From Polyangiaceae bacterium (GTDB taxonomy: Bacteria > Myxococcota_A > Polyangia > Polyangiales > Polyangiaceae), in NCBI GenBank assembly GCA_020846005.1, contig JADLEQ010000041.1, forward strand, positions 1 to 64,000: DNA of 64,000 nucleotides. Direction: 5' to 3'. The translations under genes and the position numbers were made by a program. Below, one piece after another: positions 1-8,128 of this stretch (positions within the stretch are counted from its first letter, which is position 1; each line of letters opens with the position of its first letter). Under the pieces are notes generated by a model. The model made no database searches and was not told the DNA's origin. It saw nothing but the letters and a program-made list of their open reading frames with translations.

Positions 1-638
1 ACAACCGCTCGACGAACGGGACGTACGTGAACCACGTCCGCATCCAGCGCACGGCCCTGCGGGACGGCGATCGCATCGGCATCGGCAAGTGCATGCTGAA
101 GTACCTCGCCAGCGGCAACCTGGAGGCCGCGTACCACGAGGAGCTCCAGCGCCTGGTGAACCACGACGGCCTCACCGGGGTGAAGAACAAGCGCTGGTTC
201 GATGAGGAGCTCCCCTCGGCGCTCGACCGCGCCGCGGCAGACGCCGCACCCTTCGCGCTGGCCCTCTTCGACCTCGACCACTTCAAGCGGGTGAACGACT
301 CCCACGGCCACCCCGCGGGCGACGCCGTGCTGCGCCGGGTCGCCGAGGTCGTGCAGCTCGCGCTGCCGCACGGGACGACCCTCGCGCGCGTGGGCGGCGA
401 GGAGTTCGCGGTGTTGCTGCCCGATCACACGCTGCGCGACGCCTTCGGCGTGGCTGGCGCGCTCCGCGAGCGCGTCGCGGCGACGCGCATCGTCTTCGAG
501 AAGATCCATATCCCCGTGACGCTGAGCCTCGGCGTCGCGGAGCACGCGGAGCAGGAGCCGGCCGCGGAGCTCTACGCCCGGGCCGACTCCAAGCTGTACG
601 ACGCGAAGCACGGCGGACGCAACCGCGTGGCGTACTGA
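1..638 (+). CDS. FHA-GGDEF diguanylate cyclase, 5' end outside window
   Basis: The reading frame is already open at the window edge. Its first residues, N-R-S-T-N-G-T-Y-V-N-H-V, are the end of an FHA domain (the STNGTYVN strand and turn), so the GTG at 27 is internal and the true start lies upstream. After a short linker comes a complete GGDEF domain: DxLTGVKNKRWF, FDLDHFKRVND, the signature GGEEF and a C-terminal YDAKHGGRNRV. The intact GGEEF and metal-binding Asp residues suggest an active enzyme making cyclic di-GMP from GTP. The RxxD inhibitory site expected just before GGEEF is absent (PHGTTLA there), so product inhibition through that site is unlikely. The FHA part would bind phosphothreonine, coupling c-di-GMP synthesis to Ser/Thr kinases. 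Confidence 0.9.
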   Translation, partial: NRSTNGTYVNHVRIQRTALRDGDRIGIGKCMLKYLASGNLEAAYHEELQRLVNHDGLTGVKNKRWFDEELPSALDRAAADAAPFALALFDLDHFKRVNDSHGHPAGDAVLRRVAEVVQLALPHGTTLARVGGEEFAVLLPDHTLRDAFGVAGALRERVAATRIVFEKIHIPVTLSLGVAEHAEQEPAAELYARADSKLYDAKHGGRNRVAY

Positions 639-687
639 TCGCGACGCGGCGCCCCCGCCGCCCGCGCGCGCCGAGCCGGGCGCGTGC

Positions 688-1923
688 TCACTCCGGCACG
701 GGCGCCGTCTTCGGCGGCGCGCCCTGGCCGATCGACCAGGTGAAGTTGTCAACCAGCACGGTGCTGTTCAGCGCGTGATCGCCCATGTCCCAGATCGCGA
801 ACCGGAGCCGGATCTGCTGGCCCCCTGGGATCGGCGCGGTCGTCCGCAGCCACCCGGTCGCCGCGCTCGGCTCGAAGCCCGTCCCCTGGAGCTGGGCGGT
901 GCCGAGCGGACACGTGAACGTCTTGCTGCCGAAGGTCCCCGGCGAGCACACCTGCAACAGGCCGTTGTTCACGCTGACGGGGTTGCCCTCGGAGTCGAAG
1001 GAGATGTTGCCGTCGAGGGCGCTCGGCGGGCTCGGATCGACGAGCGCGACGAAGAAGTCGTTGTACTGCGTGCAGACGTAGCCAGGGTACTCGTAGGTGT
1101 AGAAGTTGAAGTCGAACTCGAACTGGTTCGCGTTGGTGGGCGCCCGGATCACCAGCTCGAGCGCGGCCGGATCGTTCGTCACCTTGTCGTTCGCGGTCTG
1201 CACGCCGCCGCAGGACGGTGAGTCCTTGGGGTACCCGCCGGGGGCGAACCCCGTGGTGCCCATGTCGAAGAGGCCCAGGGCCTCAGGGGGGCTGTAGCCC
1301 GAGTCGCCCGGGCGCCGCGCCGTGCCCGAGGACAACACGAGCATCGTGAGCCCGCTCCGTGGCTGCACGTTGGGGCCGAAGCCCGAGAGCAGCCCGTGGG
1401 AGAGATCGTTCATCCCCGCGGAGCCGTCGGCCTTGACGTACTTGGCGCTCACGACGCCCCAGCTCGCGCCGCTCTGGCGCCGGCACAGGCCGATCACCTC
1501 GGCCGCGACCATCGGATCGCCGTACCCGATGTCGAACACCGTCTGATCGCAGCTCACGGGCTCGTCGTCGGGCGCGCCGTTGCAGTCCTCATCGACGCCG
1601 TTGCCTGGGTAGTCGAAGGCGCCCGGGTTCATCTGCGCGGTGCAGTCGTTGCAATCGCCCTGGCCGGGCGTGAACCCGTCGAGATCGAGATCGGCGCCCG
1701 CGGCCTGCGCGCTGCAGTCCGGCGTCGTGTTGAGCACGCCGCCGCCCGCCGCGGCGCCGCCGTTGCCGCTCAGGTTCAGCCCCGCGGTGCCACCGCCGCC
1801 CGTCTGCGCGGCGGAGCCGCCGCCTCCGGTGAAGGGATCACGCTGGCCCGCGCCGTCGTTCGCGCTGCAGGCGAGCGCGAGCATCCCGGGAACGAACCAG
1901 ACCCAGAGTGAAGTGCGCCGCAT
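688..1923 (-). CDS. Secreted lipoprotein with MopE-like and choice-of-anchor L-type regions
   Basis: A predicted 411-residue exported protein. The ATG at 1923 is chosen because GAGGAG lies about 10 nt upstream; an in-frame GTG at 1956 would translate this Shine-Dalgarno. The N terminus has Arg-Arg, a hydrophobic segment and a lipobox-like LALAC, then a Gly/Ser/Ala-rich spacer. Next comes an Asp-rich metal-binding stretch of MopE type (DLDLDGFTPGQGDCND and YPGNGVDEDCNG). The remaining region of about 280 residues resembles the choice-of-anchor L domain of myxobacterial surface proteins, with NDFFVALV, NISFDSEGNPVSVNNG and the closing STVLVDNFTWS. The function is unknown; it is probably a surface-anchored protein. 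It is convergent with the FHA-GGDEF gene, with only 49 nt between them. Confidence 0.75.
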   Translation of the reverse strand: MRRTSLWVWFVPGMLALACSANDGAGQRDPFTGGGGSAAQTGGGGTAGLNLSGNGGAAAGGGVLNTTPDCSAQAAGADLDLDGFTPGQGDCNDCTAQMNPGAFDYPGNGVDEDCNGAPDDEPVSCDQTVFDIGYGDPMVAAEVIGLCRRQSGASWGVVSAKYVKADGSAGMNDLSHGLLSGFGPNVQPRSGLTMLVLSSGTARRPGDSGYSPPEALGLFDMGTTGFAPGGYPKDSPSCGGVQTANDKVTNDPAALELVIRAPTNANQFEFDFNFYTYEYPGYVCTQYNDFFVALVDPSPPSALDGNISFDSEGNPVSVNNGLLQVCSPGTFGSKTFTCPLGTAQLQGTGFEPSAATGWLRTTAPIPGGQQIRLRFAIWDMGDHALNSTVLVDNFTWSIGQGAPPKTAPVPE

Positions 1924-2055
1924 CTCGATCGACTCCTCGCCGACACGGAATGCCACGACCGACGCGGTCGAGCAACGCTCCGGACGAGGCGCCGCTGCGC
2001 TTTGCGGCGCCTCTGGAAGTTTGCGTCGAACCGCGAGCGCTGCGGACGCGGCGGC

Positions 2056-3486
2056 TCAGCGACCGCGCCGCGCCGCCTGCTTCTTCGCCGCGGGCTGAGG
2101 CGCCCGACGCTTCGCTGCCGGCGCGGGCTTCGCTGCCGGCGCGGGCTTCGCTGCCGGCGCGGGCTTCGCTGCCGGCGCGGGCTTCCCGGCCGGCGCGGGC
2201 TTCCCGGCCGGCGCGGGCTTCCCGGCCGGCGCCGCCTTCGTCGCCGCAGCGCGCTGCACCGCCCGAGCGGGCTTCTCCGCCGGGACAGGCTTCGACGCCG
2301 CCCTGGGCCGCGCGACGACCGCGCGTCGCCCCGGCAGCAGATCGTCCGCCATCTGCGCGGCGCGCCGAGTCTGCTCCCAAGAAAAGTCCGCCCGACCGAA
2401 GTGCCCGTACGCCGCGGTGGGCCGGTAGATCGGGCGCAGCAGGTCCAGCTCCTCGATCAACGCCTTCGGCCGCATGTCGAAGTGCTCGAGGACGTACTGC
2501 TGGAGCACGTCTTCGTCGACCTTCCCGGTGCCGAACGTCTGGACGTAGACCCCCACGGGCCGTGCGACGCCGATGGCGTAGGCGATCTGCACCTCGCAGC
2601 GGCTCGCGAGCCCAGCCGCGACGATGTTCTTCGCGACGAAGCGAGCGTAGTAGCAGGCCGAGCGATCGACCTTCGACGGATCCTTGCCGCTGAACGCGCC
2701 GCCGCCGTGGCGCCCCATGCCGCCGTAGGTGTCGACGATGATCTTGCGCCCCGTGAGCCCGGCGTCGCCGTAGGGGCCGCCGATCACGAAGCGCCCCGTC
2801 GGGTTGACGAAGTACTTCGTCTTCGCGTCGACTAGGTGCTTCGGCAAGGTGGAGGCGAAGACCAGCTCGTGCATCGCCTCCGTGATCTTCTTGTGGCTCA
2901 CGCTCGGCGCGTGCTGGGTCGAGAGCACGACCGCGTCGATCCGCGCGGGCTTGCCGTCCACGTACTCGACGGTGACCTGGCTCTTCGAGTCCGGGCGGAG
3001 CCACTCGGCGTGGCCCTTCTTCCGCACCTCGGCGAGCTGCCGCACCAGCGCGTGCGAGTACATGATCGGCGCCGGCATCAGCTCGGGCGTCTCGTCGCAC
3101 GCGTAGCCGAACATGAGGCCCTGATCGCCGGCGCCCTGCTCCTTGTGCAAGCCAGCGCCCTCGCTCACGCCCTGGGAGATGTCGGGCGACTGCGGCTCGA
3201 TGGCCGTCAGGACGCCGCACGTCTGGTAGTCGAAGCCCTTCTCCGAGGAGTCGTAGCCGATGTCGTGGATCACGCCGCGCGCGAGCGCGCCGAAGTCGAT
3301 CCACGCCTTGGTGGTGATCTCGCCCGCGATGACCACGAAGCCCGTCTTGCACAGCGTCTCGCACGCGACGCGGCTGTGCGGATCGGACGCCAACGCCGCG
3401 TCGAGGACGGCGTCGGAGATCTGATCGCACATCTTGTCGGGATGCCCCTCGCTGACGGACTCGGACGTGAAGAGGTGACGGCTCAT
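2056..3486 (-). CDS. metK: S-adenosylmethionine synthetase with Lys/Ala/Pro repeat tail
   Basis: Makes S-adenosylmethionine from methionine and ATP. The start ATG at 3486 is preceded by GGAG, and the protein then opens with the canonical [18 protein letters not shown]. All core motifs are present: [42 protein letters not shown] and [18 protein letters not shown]. The catalytic core ends near residue 390 ([16 protein letters not shown]). It is followed by about 80 residues of basic low-complexity sequence with seven [12 protein letters not shown] hexapeptides, so the protein has 476 residues instead of the usual 380-400. Such tails resemble histone H1-like DNA-binding extensions, but a role here is inference. 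The ORF stands alone between a lipoprotein gene and a CheA-like kinase gene. A divergent paralogue lies at 9671-10849. Confidence 0.95.
   Translation of the reverse strand: MSRHLFTSESVSEGHPDKMCDQISDAVLDAALASDPHSRVACETLCKTGFVVIAGEITTKAWIDFGALARGVIHDIGYDSSEKGFDYQTCGVLTAIEPQSPDISQGVSEGAGLHKEQGAGDQGLMFGYACDETPELMPAPIMYSHALVRQLAEVRKKGHAEWLRPDSKSQVTVEYVDGKPARIDAVVLSTQHAPSVSHKKITEAMHELVFASTLPKHLVDAKTKYFVNPTGRFVIGGPYGDAGLTGRKIIVDTYGGMGRHGGGAFSGKDPSKVDRSACYYARFVAKNIVAAGLASRCEVQIAYAIGVARPVGVYVQTFGTGKVDEDVLQQYVLEHFDMRPKALIEELDLLRPIYRPTAAYGHFGRADFSWEQTRRAAQMADDLLPGRRAVVARPRAASKPVPAEKPARAVQRAAATKAAPAGKPAPAGKPAPAGKPAPAAKPAPAAKPAPAAKPAPAAKRRAPQPAAKKQAARRGR
2112..2240. repeat. 18-bp tandem repeat encoding the MetK tail
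   Basis: About seven consecutive 18-bp units in two sub-types: ttcgctgccggcgcgggc (four copies) and ttcccggccggcgcgggc (three copies). On the minus strand they encode KPAPAA and KPAPAG. The near-identity of the units at DNA level indicates recent expansion by slippage or unequal exchange. Confidence 0.9.
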
Positions 3487-3681
3487 CTTGACTCCAGGGA
3501 CGTAGGATCGCGGGCTCGCCCGCGCCGGAAGGCCGGCGACGCTACCACCCGCCTCAGGCGATGGCGAGCCTCGCCGACGCCGGACCGGCGCGCGCTCCGA
3601 CGCCCCGCCGAGCCCGGCGCCCGCGCCGCCCACGCGCGCTCCGCACACCGTCCCGGCACGCGGCCCCGGCGCGCGGCCGCC

Positions 3682-6291
3682 CTACCGGCGACGCCGCGCC
3701 AGGAGCGAGTCGATCGTGCTGATCAGCTCGCCGGCGTCGGCGGGCTTGCGCAGCCAGGCGTCGGCGCCGGCGTCCGCCCCGCGGAGCGCGTCGATGCGCG
3801 CGTCCTTGCTGGTCAACATCACGATGGGGATCGCGGCGTGGCGGGGATCGGCGCGGAGCGCCCGCGTGAGCTCGTAGCCGTCCATGTCGGGCATCACCAC
3901 GTCGGTCGAGACGGCGTCGAATGGTCGCTCCAGCGCGAGCGCGAGCGCCGCCCGGCCGTCGGCCGCGACCTCGACCTCGAAGCCGGCCGCCGCCAGCTCG
4001 CGCCGGAGCGTCTCGCGGACCACGTCGCTGTCCTCCGCGATCAGCACCCGCGCCCGCCGGCTCGCGCGCGCCGGGGCGCGCCGCTCTCGGGCGGCCCGCG
4101 GGTGCCGCGCGCGCTCGGCGACGGCCACCAGGTCGACGACCAGGAGCACGCGGTCTCCGATCAACGTCGCGCCCGCCGCGCACTCCGCCCCGGCGAGCAG
4201 CGGCCCGAGCGACTTGATCACGACCTCGTGCCGCCCGAGCAGCTGCCGAACCAGCAGCCCCAGGCGATCGGACCCCACGTCCACGATGACGACGCTGGCC
4301 TCCTGGGACTCCCCGATCGTGCCACGGTCGTCCAGCCCGAGCGCGTCGGCCAGGCGCACGACGGGGACGAGCCGGTCGTCGAAACGCAGGCACTCGCCCT
4401 CGGCGACGGGCTCGAGCTCGCCTGGACCCACCGTCTGCGCCGCGACGACGGCGTCGAGCGGGATGGCCACGAGCTCGGCGCCCGCGCGGGCGGCGAGCAC
4501 CTGCGTGATCGCGAGCGTGAGCGGCAGCCGGAGCTCGAGCGTCGAGCCCCGGCCGGGACCCGAGTCGATGTGGATCGCCCCCTTGAGCCGAGTGATCGTG
4601 TCGCGGACCACATCCATCCCGACGCCGCGCCCGGAGACGTCGGAGACGACGGCCGCGGTCGAGAACCCGGCGCGGAAGATGAGCTCGAAGCTGCGGGCGT
4701 CGTCGAGATCCGCGGCCTCATCCGGCGTGAGCACGCCCTTCTCGACTGCCTTCGCCCGCAGCTTGGCTGGATCCATCCCGGCGCCGTCGTCGGTGATGGT
4801 GACGACGATCTGACCCCCGCGCTGGCTGGCCGCGAGCCGCACCGTCCCGGCGGCCGCCTTGCCCGCGGCGAGTCGCGCCTCAGGGCGCTCGATGCCGTGG
4901 TCGACGGCGTTCCTCACCAGGTGGAGGAGCGGATCCTCGAGCCGCTCGACGAGCACCTTGTCGAGCTCGGTCTCCGCGCCGACGAGCTCCACCCGCACCT
5001 CCTTGCCGAGCTTCGCCGCGAGATCCCGCACGGTGCGCTGGTACTTCGTGAACAGCCGCGAGATGGGCACCATGCGGAGCTTCATCACGTTGTCGCGGAG
5101 CTGACCCACGGCCAGCCCGAGGCTGGCGAGCCCGGCGTCCAGATCCGCGTACGTCTCGCGCAGGACGCGCTCGGTGCGCTGGAGATCTTCGGCGACGGGG
5201 CCGCGCCCCTCGTCGCGGGCGGGCGCCGTACCCGCCGCGGCGAGGGCGCCGAGCCGCTTGCGCAGCTGCCCGACCTCGCGGAGCAGCGCGCCCTGGACCT
5301 CGGCGGCGCCGGACAGCCTCCCCCGAGCGAGCACAACCTCGCCCACCAGGTTGAGCAGCAGGTCCACCTTCTCGAAGTCGATGCGGAGCGTGGCCTGGCC
5401 GCCGGCGCCGGCGCCCGCCGCCGCCGGCGCCGGCCCGCTCGGCGCGGGGAGCGCCTCGGTCGCGGCCCGCGGCGCGTGCGCGCCGGCCGCCGCACGCGCC
5501 GGATCGCGGAGCCGCTCGAGGAGGTCGCGCACGTCGACGTCGATCGGCGCCTGAGCCCGCGCGCGGTCGACGATCGCGCGCAGCACGTCGAGCGTCTCCA
5601 GGAGCACGTCGATGAGGGGGCGCTCCACCGCGCGCTTGCCGGCCCGGACCTCACCGATCAGGTCCTCGGCCAGGTGCGCGACGCGGTTCATCTTCCGAAG
5701 CCCGGCGAAGGCGCTCGAGCCCTTCAGGGTGTGGAGGTCGCGGAACAGCGAGGCCACGAGCTCCGGGTCGGCGCCCCGGCCCTCGAGCTCCAGGAGCCGC
5801 TCGGCGAGCCCGTCGAGGCGCTCGGCGCACTCGTCGAGGAACGCCGCGACCATGTCCTCGGCGATGGCCGGGGTCCACGTCGTCTCGTCGCTGGCGTCGC
5901 CGACCCCGCCGGGCAGCGCCTCGGCCGCGGGCGCGGGCGGCTCCCGCTCCCGCGGCGCGAGTCGCGCTGCGAGCTCGCGCAGCGCGTGCTCGTCGACCCG
6001 AGCGCCCGACGCATCCCCGCTCGCGAGCGCGACCGCGGCGCCCTCCAGCGCGCCCACCGCCTCGGCCACGGCCCCTGGCGCTACCCCAGCGACCGACGCG
6101 GCGGTCGCCAGCTGGGAGAGGCCGTCGGCGCCGAGGAGCGCCGCGTCGACGGCGAACGGGACCAGCGCGGCACGGACGGCCCGCGCTCGCTCCGCCGGCG
6201 CTGGCGCCTGGAGCGCCGCGCGCGCCGCGGCGAGGCGCACGTGCGCGAGCGTGAGGAAGAGCTCGTAGGCTTCTCCCGGTTCGAGCGGCAC
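3682..6291 (-). CDS. CheA-type hybrid histidine kinase with C-terminal receiver
   Basis: A predicted 869-residue cytoplasmic CheA-CheY fusion. Order of domains: an alanine-rich N-terminal helical region; an Hpt domain with phosphoacceptor His at about 187 (LHTLKGSSAF); a P3 dimerisation region (LLLNLVGEVVLARGRL); the HATPase with N box LVRNAVDHGIE, DDGAGMD and GRGVGMDVVRD; a CheW-like domain; and a receiver domain (VLIAEDSDVVRETL) with phospho-Asp at about 797 in STDVVMPDMDGY. The GTG at 6291 is preferred over GTG 6300 because a TAGCGT hexamer ends 7 nt before it with TTGGTC 18 nt further up, the leaderless pattern seen elsewhere in the window. No receptor, CheW, CheR or CheB gene is adjacent, so its input is unknown. 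It resembles FrzE-like kinases in design. Confidence 0.9.
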   Translation of the reverse strand: MPLEPGEAYELFLTLAHVRLAAARAALQAPAPAERARAVRAALVPFAVDAALLGADGLSQLATAASVAGVAPGAVAEAVGALEGAAVALASGDASGARVDEHALRELAARLAPREREPPAPAAEALPGGVGDASDETTWTPAIAEDMVAAFLDECAERLDGLAERLLELEGRGADPELVASLFRDLHTLKGSSAFAGLRKMNRVAHLAEDLIGEVRAGKRAVERPLIDVLLETLDVLRAIVDRARAQAPIDVDVRDLLERLRDPARAAAGAHAPRAATEALPAPSGPAPAAAGAGAGGQATLRIDFEKVDLLLNLVGEVVLARGRLSGAAEVQGALLREVGQLRKRLGALAAAGTAPARDEGRGPVAEDLQRTERVLRETYADLDAGLASLGLAVGQLRDNVMKLRMVPISRLFTKYQRTVRDLAAKLGKEVRVELVGAETELDKVLVERLEDPLLHLVRNAVDHGIERPEARLAAGKAAAGTVRLAASQRGGQIVVTITDDGAGMDPAKLRAKAVEKGVLTPDEAADLDDARSFELIFRAGFSTAAVVSDVSGRGVGMDVVRDTITRLKGAIHIDSGPGRGSTLELRLPLTLAITQVLAARAGAELVAIPLDAVVAAQTVGPGELEPVAEGECLRFDDRLVPVVRLADALGLDDRGTIGESQEASVVIVDVGSDRLGLLVRQLLGRHEVVIKSLGPLLAGAECAAGATLIGDRVLLVVDLVAVAERARHPRAARERRAPARASRRARVLIAEDSDVVRETLRRELAAAGFEVEVAADGRAALALALERPFDAVSTDVVMPDMDGYELTRALRADPRHAAIPIVMLTSKDARIDALRGADAGADAWLRKPADAGELISTIDSLLARRRR

Positions 6292-6298
6292 GCCCCGC

Positions 6299-6328
6299 AC
6301 GCTACAACGACGCGCGCCCAGGGACCAA
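6299..6328 (-). promoter_or_regulatory. Predicted leaderless promoter of the CheA-type kinase
   Basis: On the minus strand, TTGGTC (6328-6323) and TAGCGT (6304-6299) are separated by 18 nt. The -10 box ends 7 nt before the GTG at 6291, which would place transcription start on the start codon. The site also decides the choice between GTG 6291 and GTG 6300. Confidence 0.45.
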
Positions 6329-6347
6329 CGGCCAGCGCGCTCGACGC

Positions 6348-6719
6348 TCAGCGCGGAGCCGAGGCGGGCGCCGTGCGCGCGGAGCCCGCGGGCGGCGGCC
6401 TGCGCTTGCGCGCCGCGGTGCGCCTGAGCTCCACCCGGACGATCTCCTCACCGCGCTCGAGGGTCAGCCGGGCGAGCGTCCCGACCTCGCCGCGCAGCTC
6501 CTGCCGGAGCTCGGCCTGATCGAGGGCGCGCACGTCGGCGCCGTTCACCGTGAGGATCCGATCGCCCTCCTTCACGCCGGCTCGCTCGGCAGCCAGCCCC
6601 GGCTCCACATGCCGGACGTGCAGCTCGCCGCCCGGGGCGCGGCCGAGCACCGCGCCGATCGTCCCACGCTCCGCCGCGCAGGCGGCGAGGCCGAGCGCGG
6701 CGACGGCGAGCGCCCTCAC
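6348..6719 (-). CDS. PDZ-domain lipoprotein coupled to argJ
   Basis: A small protein of 123 residues. Its GTG start overlaps the argJ stop in the 4-nt string GTGA, so translation is probably coupled. The N terminus is a short lipoprotein signal (VRALAVAALGLAAC) with a canonical lipobox LAAC at residues 11-14. The middle is a single PDZ domain: GAVLGRAPGGELHVRHVEPG, then ERAGVKEGDRILTVNGADV and a closing beta strand. The tail is basic and Pro/Ala-rich. No protease domain is fused to it, so it may be a peptide- or protein-binding module in the periplasm. A link with arginine synthesis is not evident, and its place in the argJ transcript may only reflect co-expression. Confidence 0.8.
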   Translation of the reverse strand: MRALAVAALGLAACAAERGTIGAVLGRAPGGELHVRHVEPGLAAERAGVKEGDRILTVNGADVRALDQAELRQELRGEVGTLARLTLERGEEIVRVELRRTAARKRRPPPAGSARTAPASAPR

Positions 6720-7933
6720 GTCCGGTAGCTCGCGTTCACGTCGACGTACCCGTGCCCGAGATCGCTCGTCAGGTACCTCGCGCTGGCCGAGCTGTCCCCC
6801 AGCTCGAGCTCGATCACGTAGTCCTCCGCCGCCATGGCCGCCTCGGCGCGCGCCTCCGCCTCGGCGCCCACGGAGACGCCGGCCCGGACGATCTCCACCC
6901 CGGCGATCGTGATGCGCGCGCGCCCCGGGTCGAAGCCGACCCCCGCTCGACCGGCGGCGGCGAGCAGCCGACCCCAGTTCGCGTCGCGCCCGTGGAGCGC
7001 CGTCTTCACCAGCAGCGACGTGGCGACCGTGCGCGCGACCGCGCGACACGCCGCGACCTCGGCGAGCCCGCGGACACGCAGCTCCACCACGTGCTCCGCG
7101 CCCTCGCCGTCGCGCACCATGGAGCGGGCGAGCGCCTCGAACGCGGCGCCGAGGGTCGCCTCCAGCTCCGGGAGCGACGGCCGCGCGGCCGTAGCGCCCG
7201 AGGCGAGCGCGAGGACACAGTCGTTCGTGCTCGTGTCGCCGTCGACGCTGGTCGCGTTGAACGTCCCGGCGGCGGCGCCGACGAGCGCGCGCTCGAGCGT
7301 GCCCGGGTCGGCGACTGCGTCCGTGAACACGAACACGAGCATGGTCGCGTGCGGCGTGCCCGCGTCCGCGTCGCCGAGCGTCCCGAGCTCCGGGTGGATC
7401 ATCCCCGCGCCCTTGCCGACGGCCACGACTCGCCCGCCGCCCGGGAGCGCGCGCTCGGCGACCTTCGGCCAGCGATCGGTCGTCAGGATCGCGCGCGCGA
7501 ACTCCCCGAGCGAGCCCGGCGAGAGCGCGCCCACGAGCCCGGGCACCTGCGCCTCAATTCGATCAGCCGGCAGCAGCCGGCCGATCACTCCCGTCGACGC
7601 CGGGAGCACGTCCTCGCGGTCCCAGCCGAGCCCGCGGGCGACCGCCGCGGTCACCCGCTCGGCCGCCTCGAGCCCCGGCGCGCCGGTGCAGGCGTTGGCG
7701 CACCCGCTGTTCACGACGATGGCGCGGCCGCGACCGGCGCGGAGGCGGGCGGACGCGAGCTCTACCGGCGCCGCGCGGACGAGGTTGCGCGTGAACAGCC
7801 CCGCCGCCCCCGCGACGCGGTCGGCCACCGCGAGCGCGAGATCGGCGCGCCCGTCCGCGCGGATCCCGGCCGGGAGCGCGGCGAAGCGAAAGCCCGGGAC
7901 GGGCGGGAGGGGACCGAGCTCGTGCTGCGCCAC
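6716..7933 (-). CDS. argJ: Bifunctional ornithine acetyltransferase / N-acetylglutamate synthase
   Basis: ArgJ transfers acetyl from N-acetylornithine to glutamate in the cyclic arginine pathway, and may also use acetyl-CoA. The 405-residue protein has VNSGCANACTG, the oxyanion region STGVIGR, KGAGMIHP and the autoproteolysis site HATML, where Thr197 would become the N-terminal nucleophile of the beta chain. It also has SVDGDTSTNDCV, GRDANWGR and the C-terminal DLGHGYVDVNASYRT. The start is GTG at 7933. No Shine-Dalgarno is present, but TAACCG ends 6 nt upstream, matching the leaderless pattern. The gene lies divergent to tRNA-Thr, away from any other arg gene in the window, and its stop overlaps the PDZ lipoprotein start. 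Confidence 0.95.
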   Translation of the reverse strand: MAQHELGPLPPVPGFRFAALPAGIRADGRADLALAVADRVAGAAGLFTRNLVRAAPVELASARLRAGRGRAIVVNSGCANACTGAPGLEAAERVTAAVARGLGWDREDVLPASTGVIGRLLPADRIEAQVPGLVGALSPGSLGEFARAILTTDRWPKVAERALPGGGRVVAVGKGAGMIHPELGTLGDADAGTPHATMLVFVFTDAVADPGTLERALVGAAAGTFNATSVDGDTSTNDCVLALASGATAARPSLPELEATLGAAFEALARSMVRDGEGAEHVVELRVRGLAEVAACRAVARTVATSLLVKTALHGRDANWGRLLAAAGRAGVGFDPGRARITIAGVEIVRAGVSVGAEAEARAEAAMAAEDYVIELELGDSSASARYLTSDLGHGYVDVNASYRT

Positions 7934-7996
7934 GACGATCGGTTAGCACGAGGGCGGCCGGCGGCGTCGCGAGGACCGGCCCGATCCCGCGCGCGC

Positions 7997-8024
7997 TTGA
8001 CCCACGCCCTCGCGCGCGTATCCT
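7997..8024 (+). promoter_or_regulatory. Promoter of tRNA-Thr
   Basis: TTGACC at 7997-8002 and TATCCT at 8019-8024 are separated by 16 nt, a good housekeeping sigma-factor promoter. Predicted transcription start is about 8031, roughly 8 nt before the mature tRNA 5' end. Confidence 0.65.
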
Positions 8025-8038
8025 CCCGCCGCTTTTTG

Positions 8039-8110
8039 GCCGATTTAGCTCAGTGGTAGAGCAGCGGTTTCGTAAACCGCAGGTCTGGGGTTCAAATCCC
8101 CAAATCGGCT
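8039..8110 (+). tRNA. tRNA-Thr (anticodon CGT)
   Basis: A full cloverleaf of 72 nt. The acceptor stem GCCGATT pairs with AATCGGC; the D arm is GCTC-AGTGGTAGA-GAGC-like. The anticodon stem GCGGT/ACCGC holds loop TTCGTAA with anticodon CGT, reading ACG. The T arm is TGGGG-TTCAAAT-CCCCA. The discriminator base is T and CCA is not encoded. Phage-derived debris begins directly after the 3' end, so the gene may have served as an integration site, although no second copy of its 3' end was found in the window. Confidence 0.95.
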
Positions 8111-8128
8111 CGGTGATTTCTGCGGGAT

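Noticed and set aside
2112-2240. CRISPR array
   Set aside because: The 18-bp units are directly adjacent without spacers and lie in frame inside metK, so this is a coding tandem repeat.
3487-3681. SAM-responsive riboswitch ahead of metK
   Set aside because: The 195-nt leader was inspected for a SAM-II or SAH-like core; only GC-rich stems without the conserved joints were seen.
2836-6519. Plus-strand open frame of 1227 codons
   Set aside because: It is antisense to metK and the CheA-type kinase, is Arg/Ala/Gly-rich without domains, and arises from high GC at third positions.
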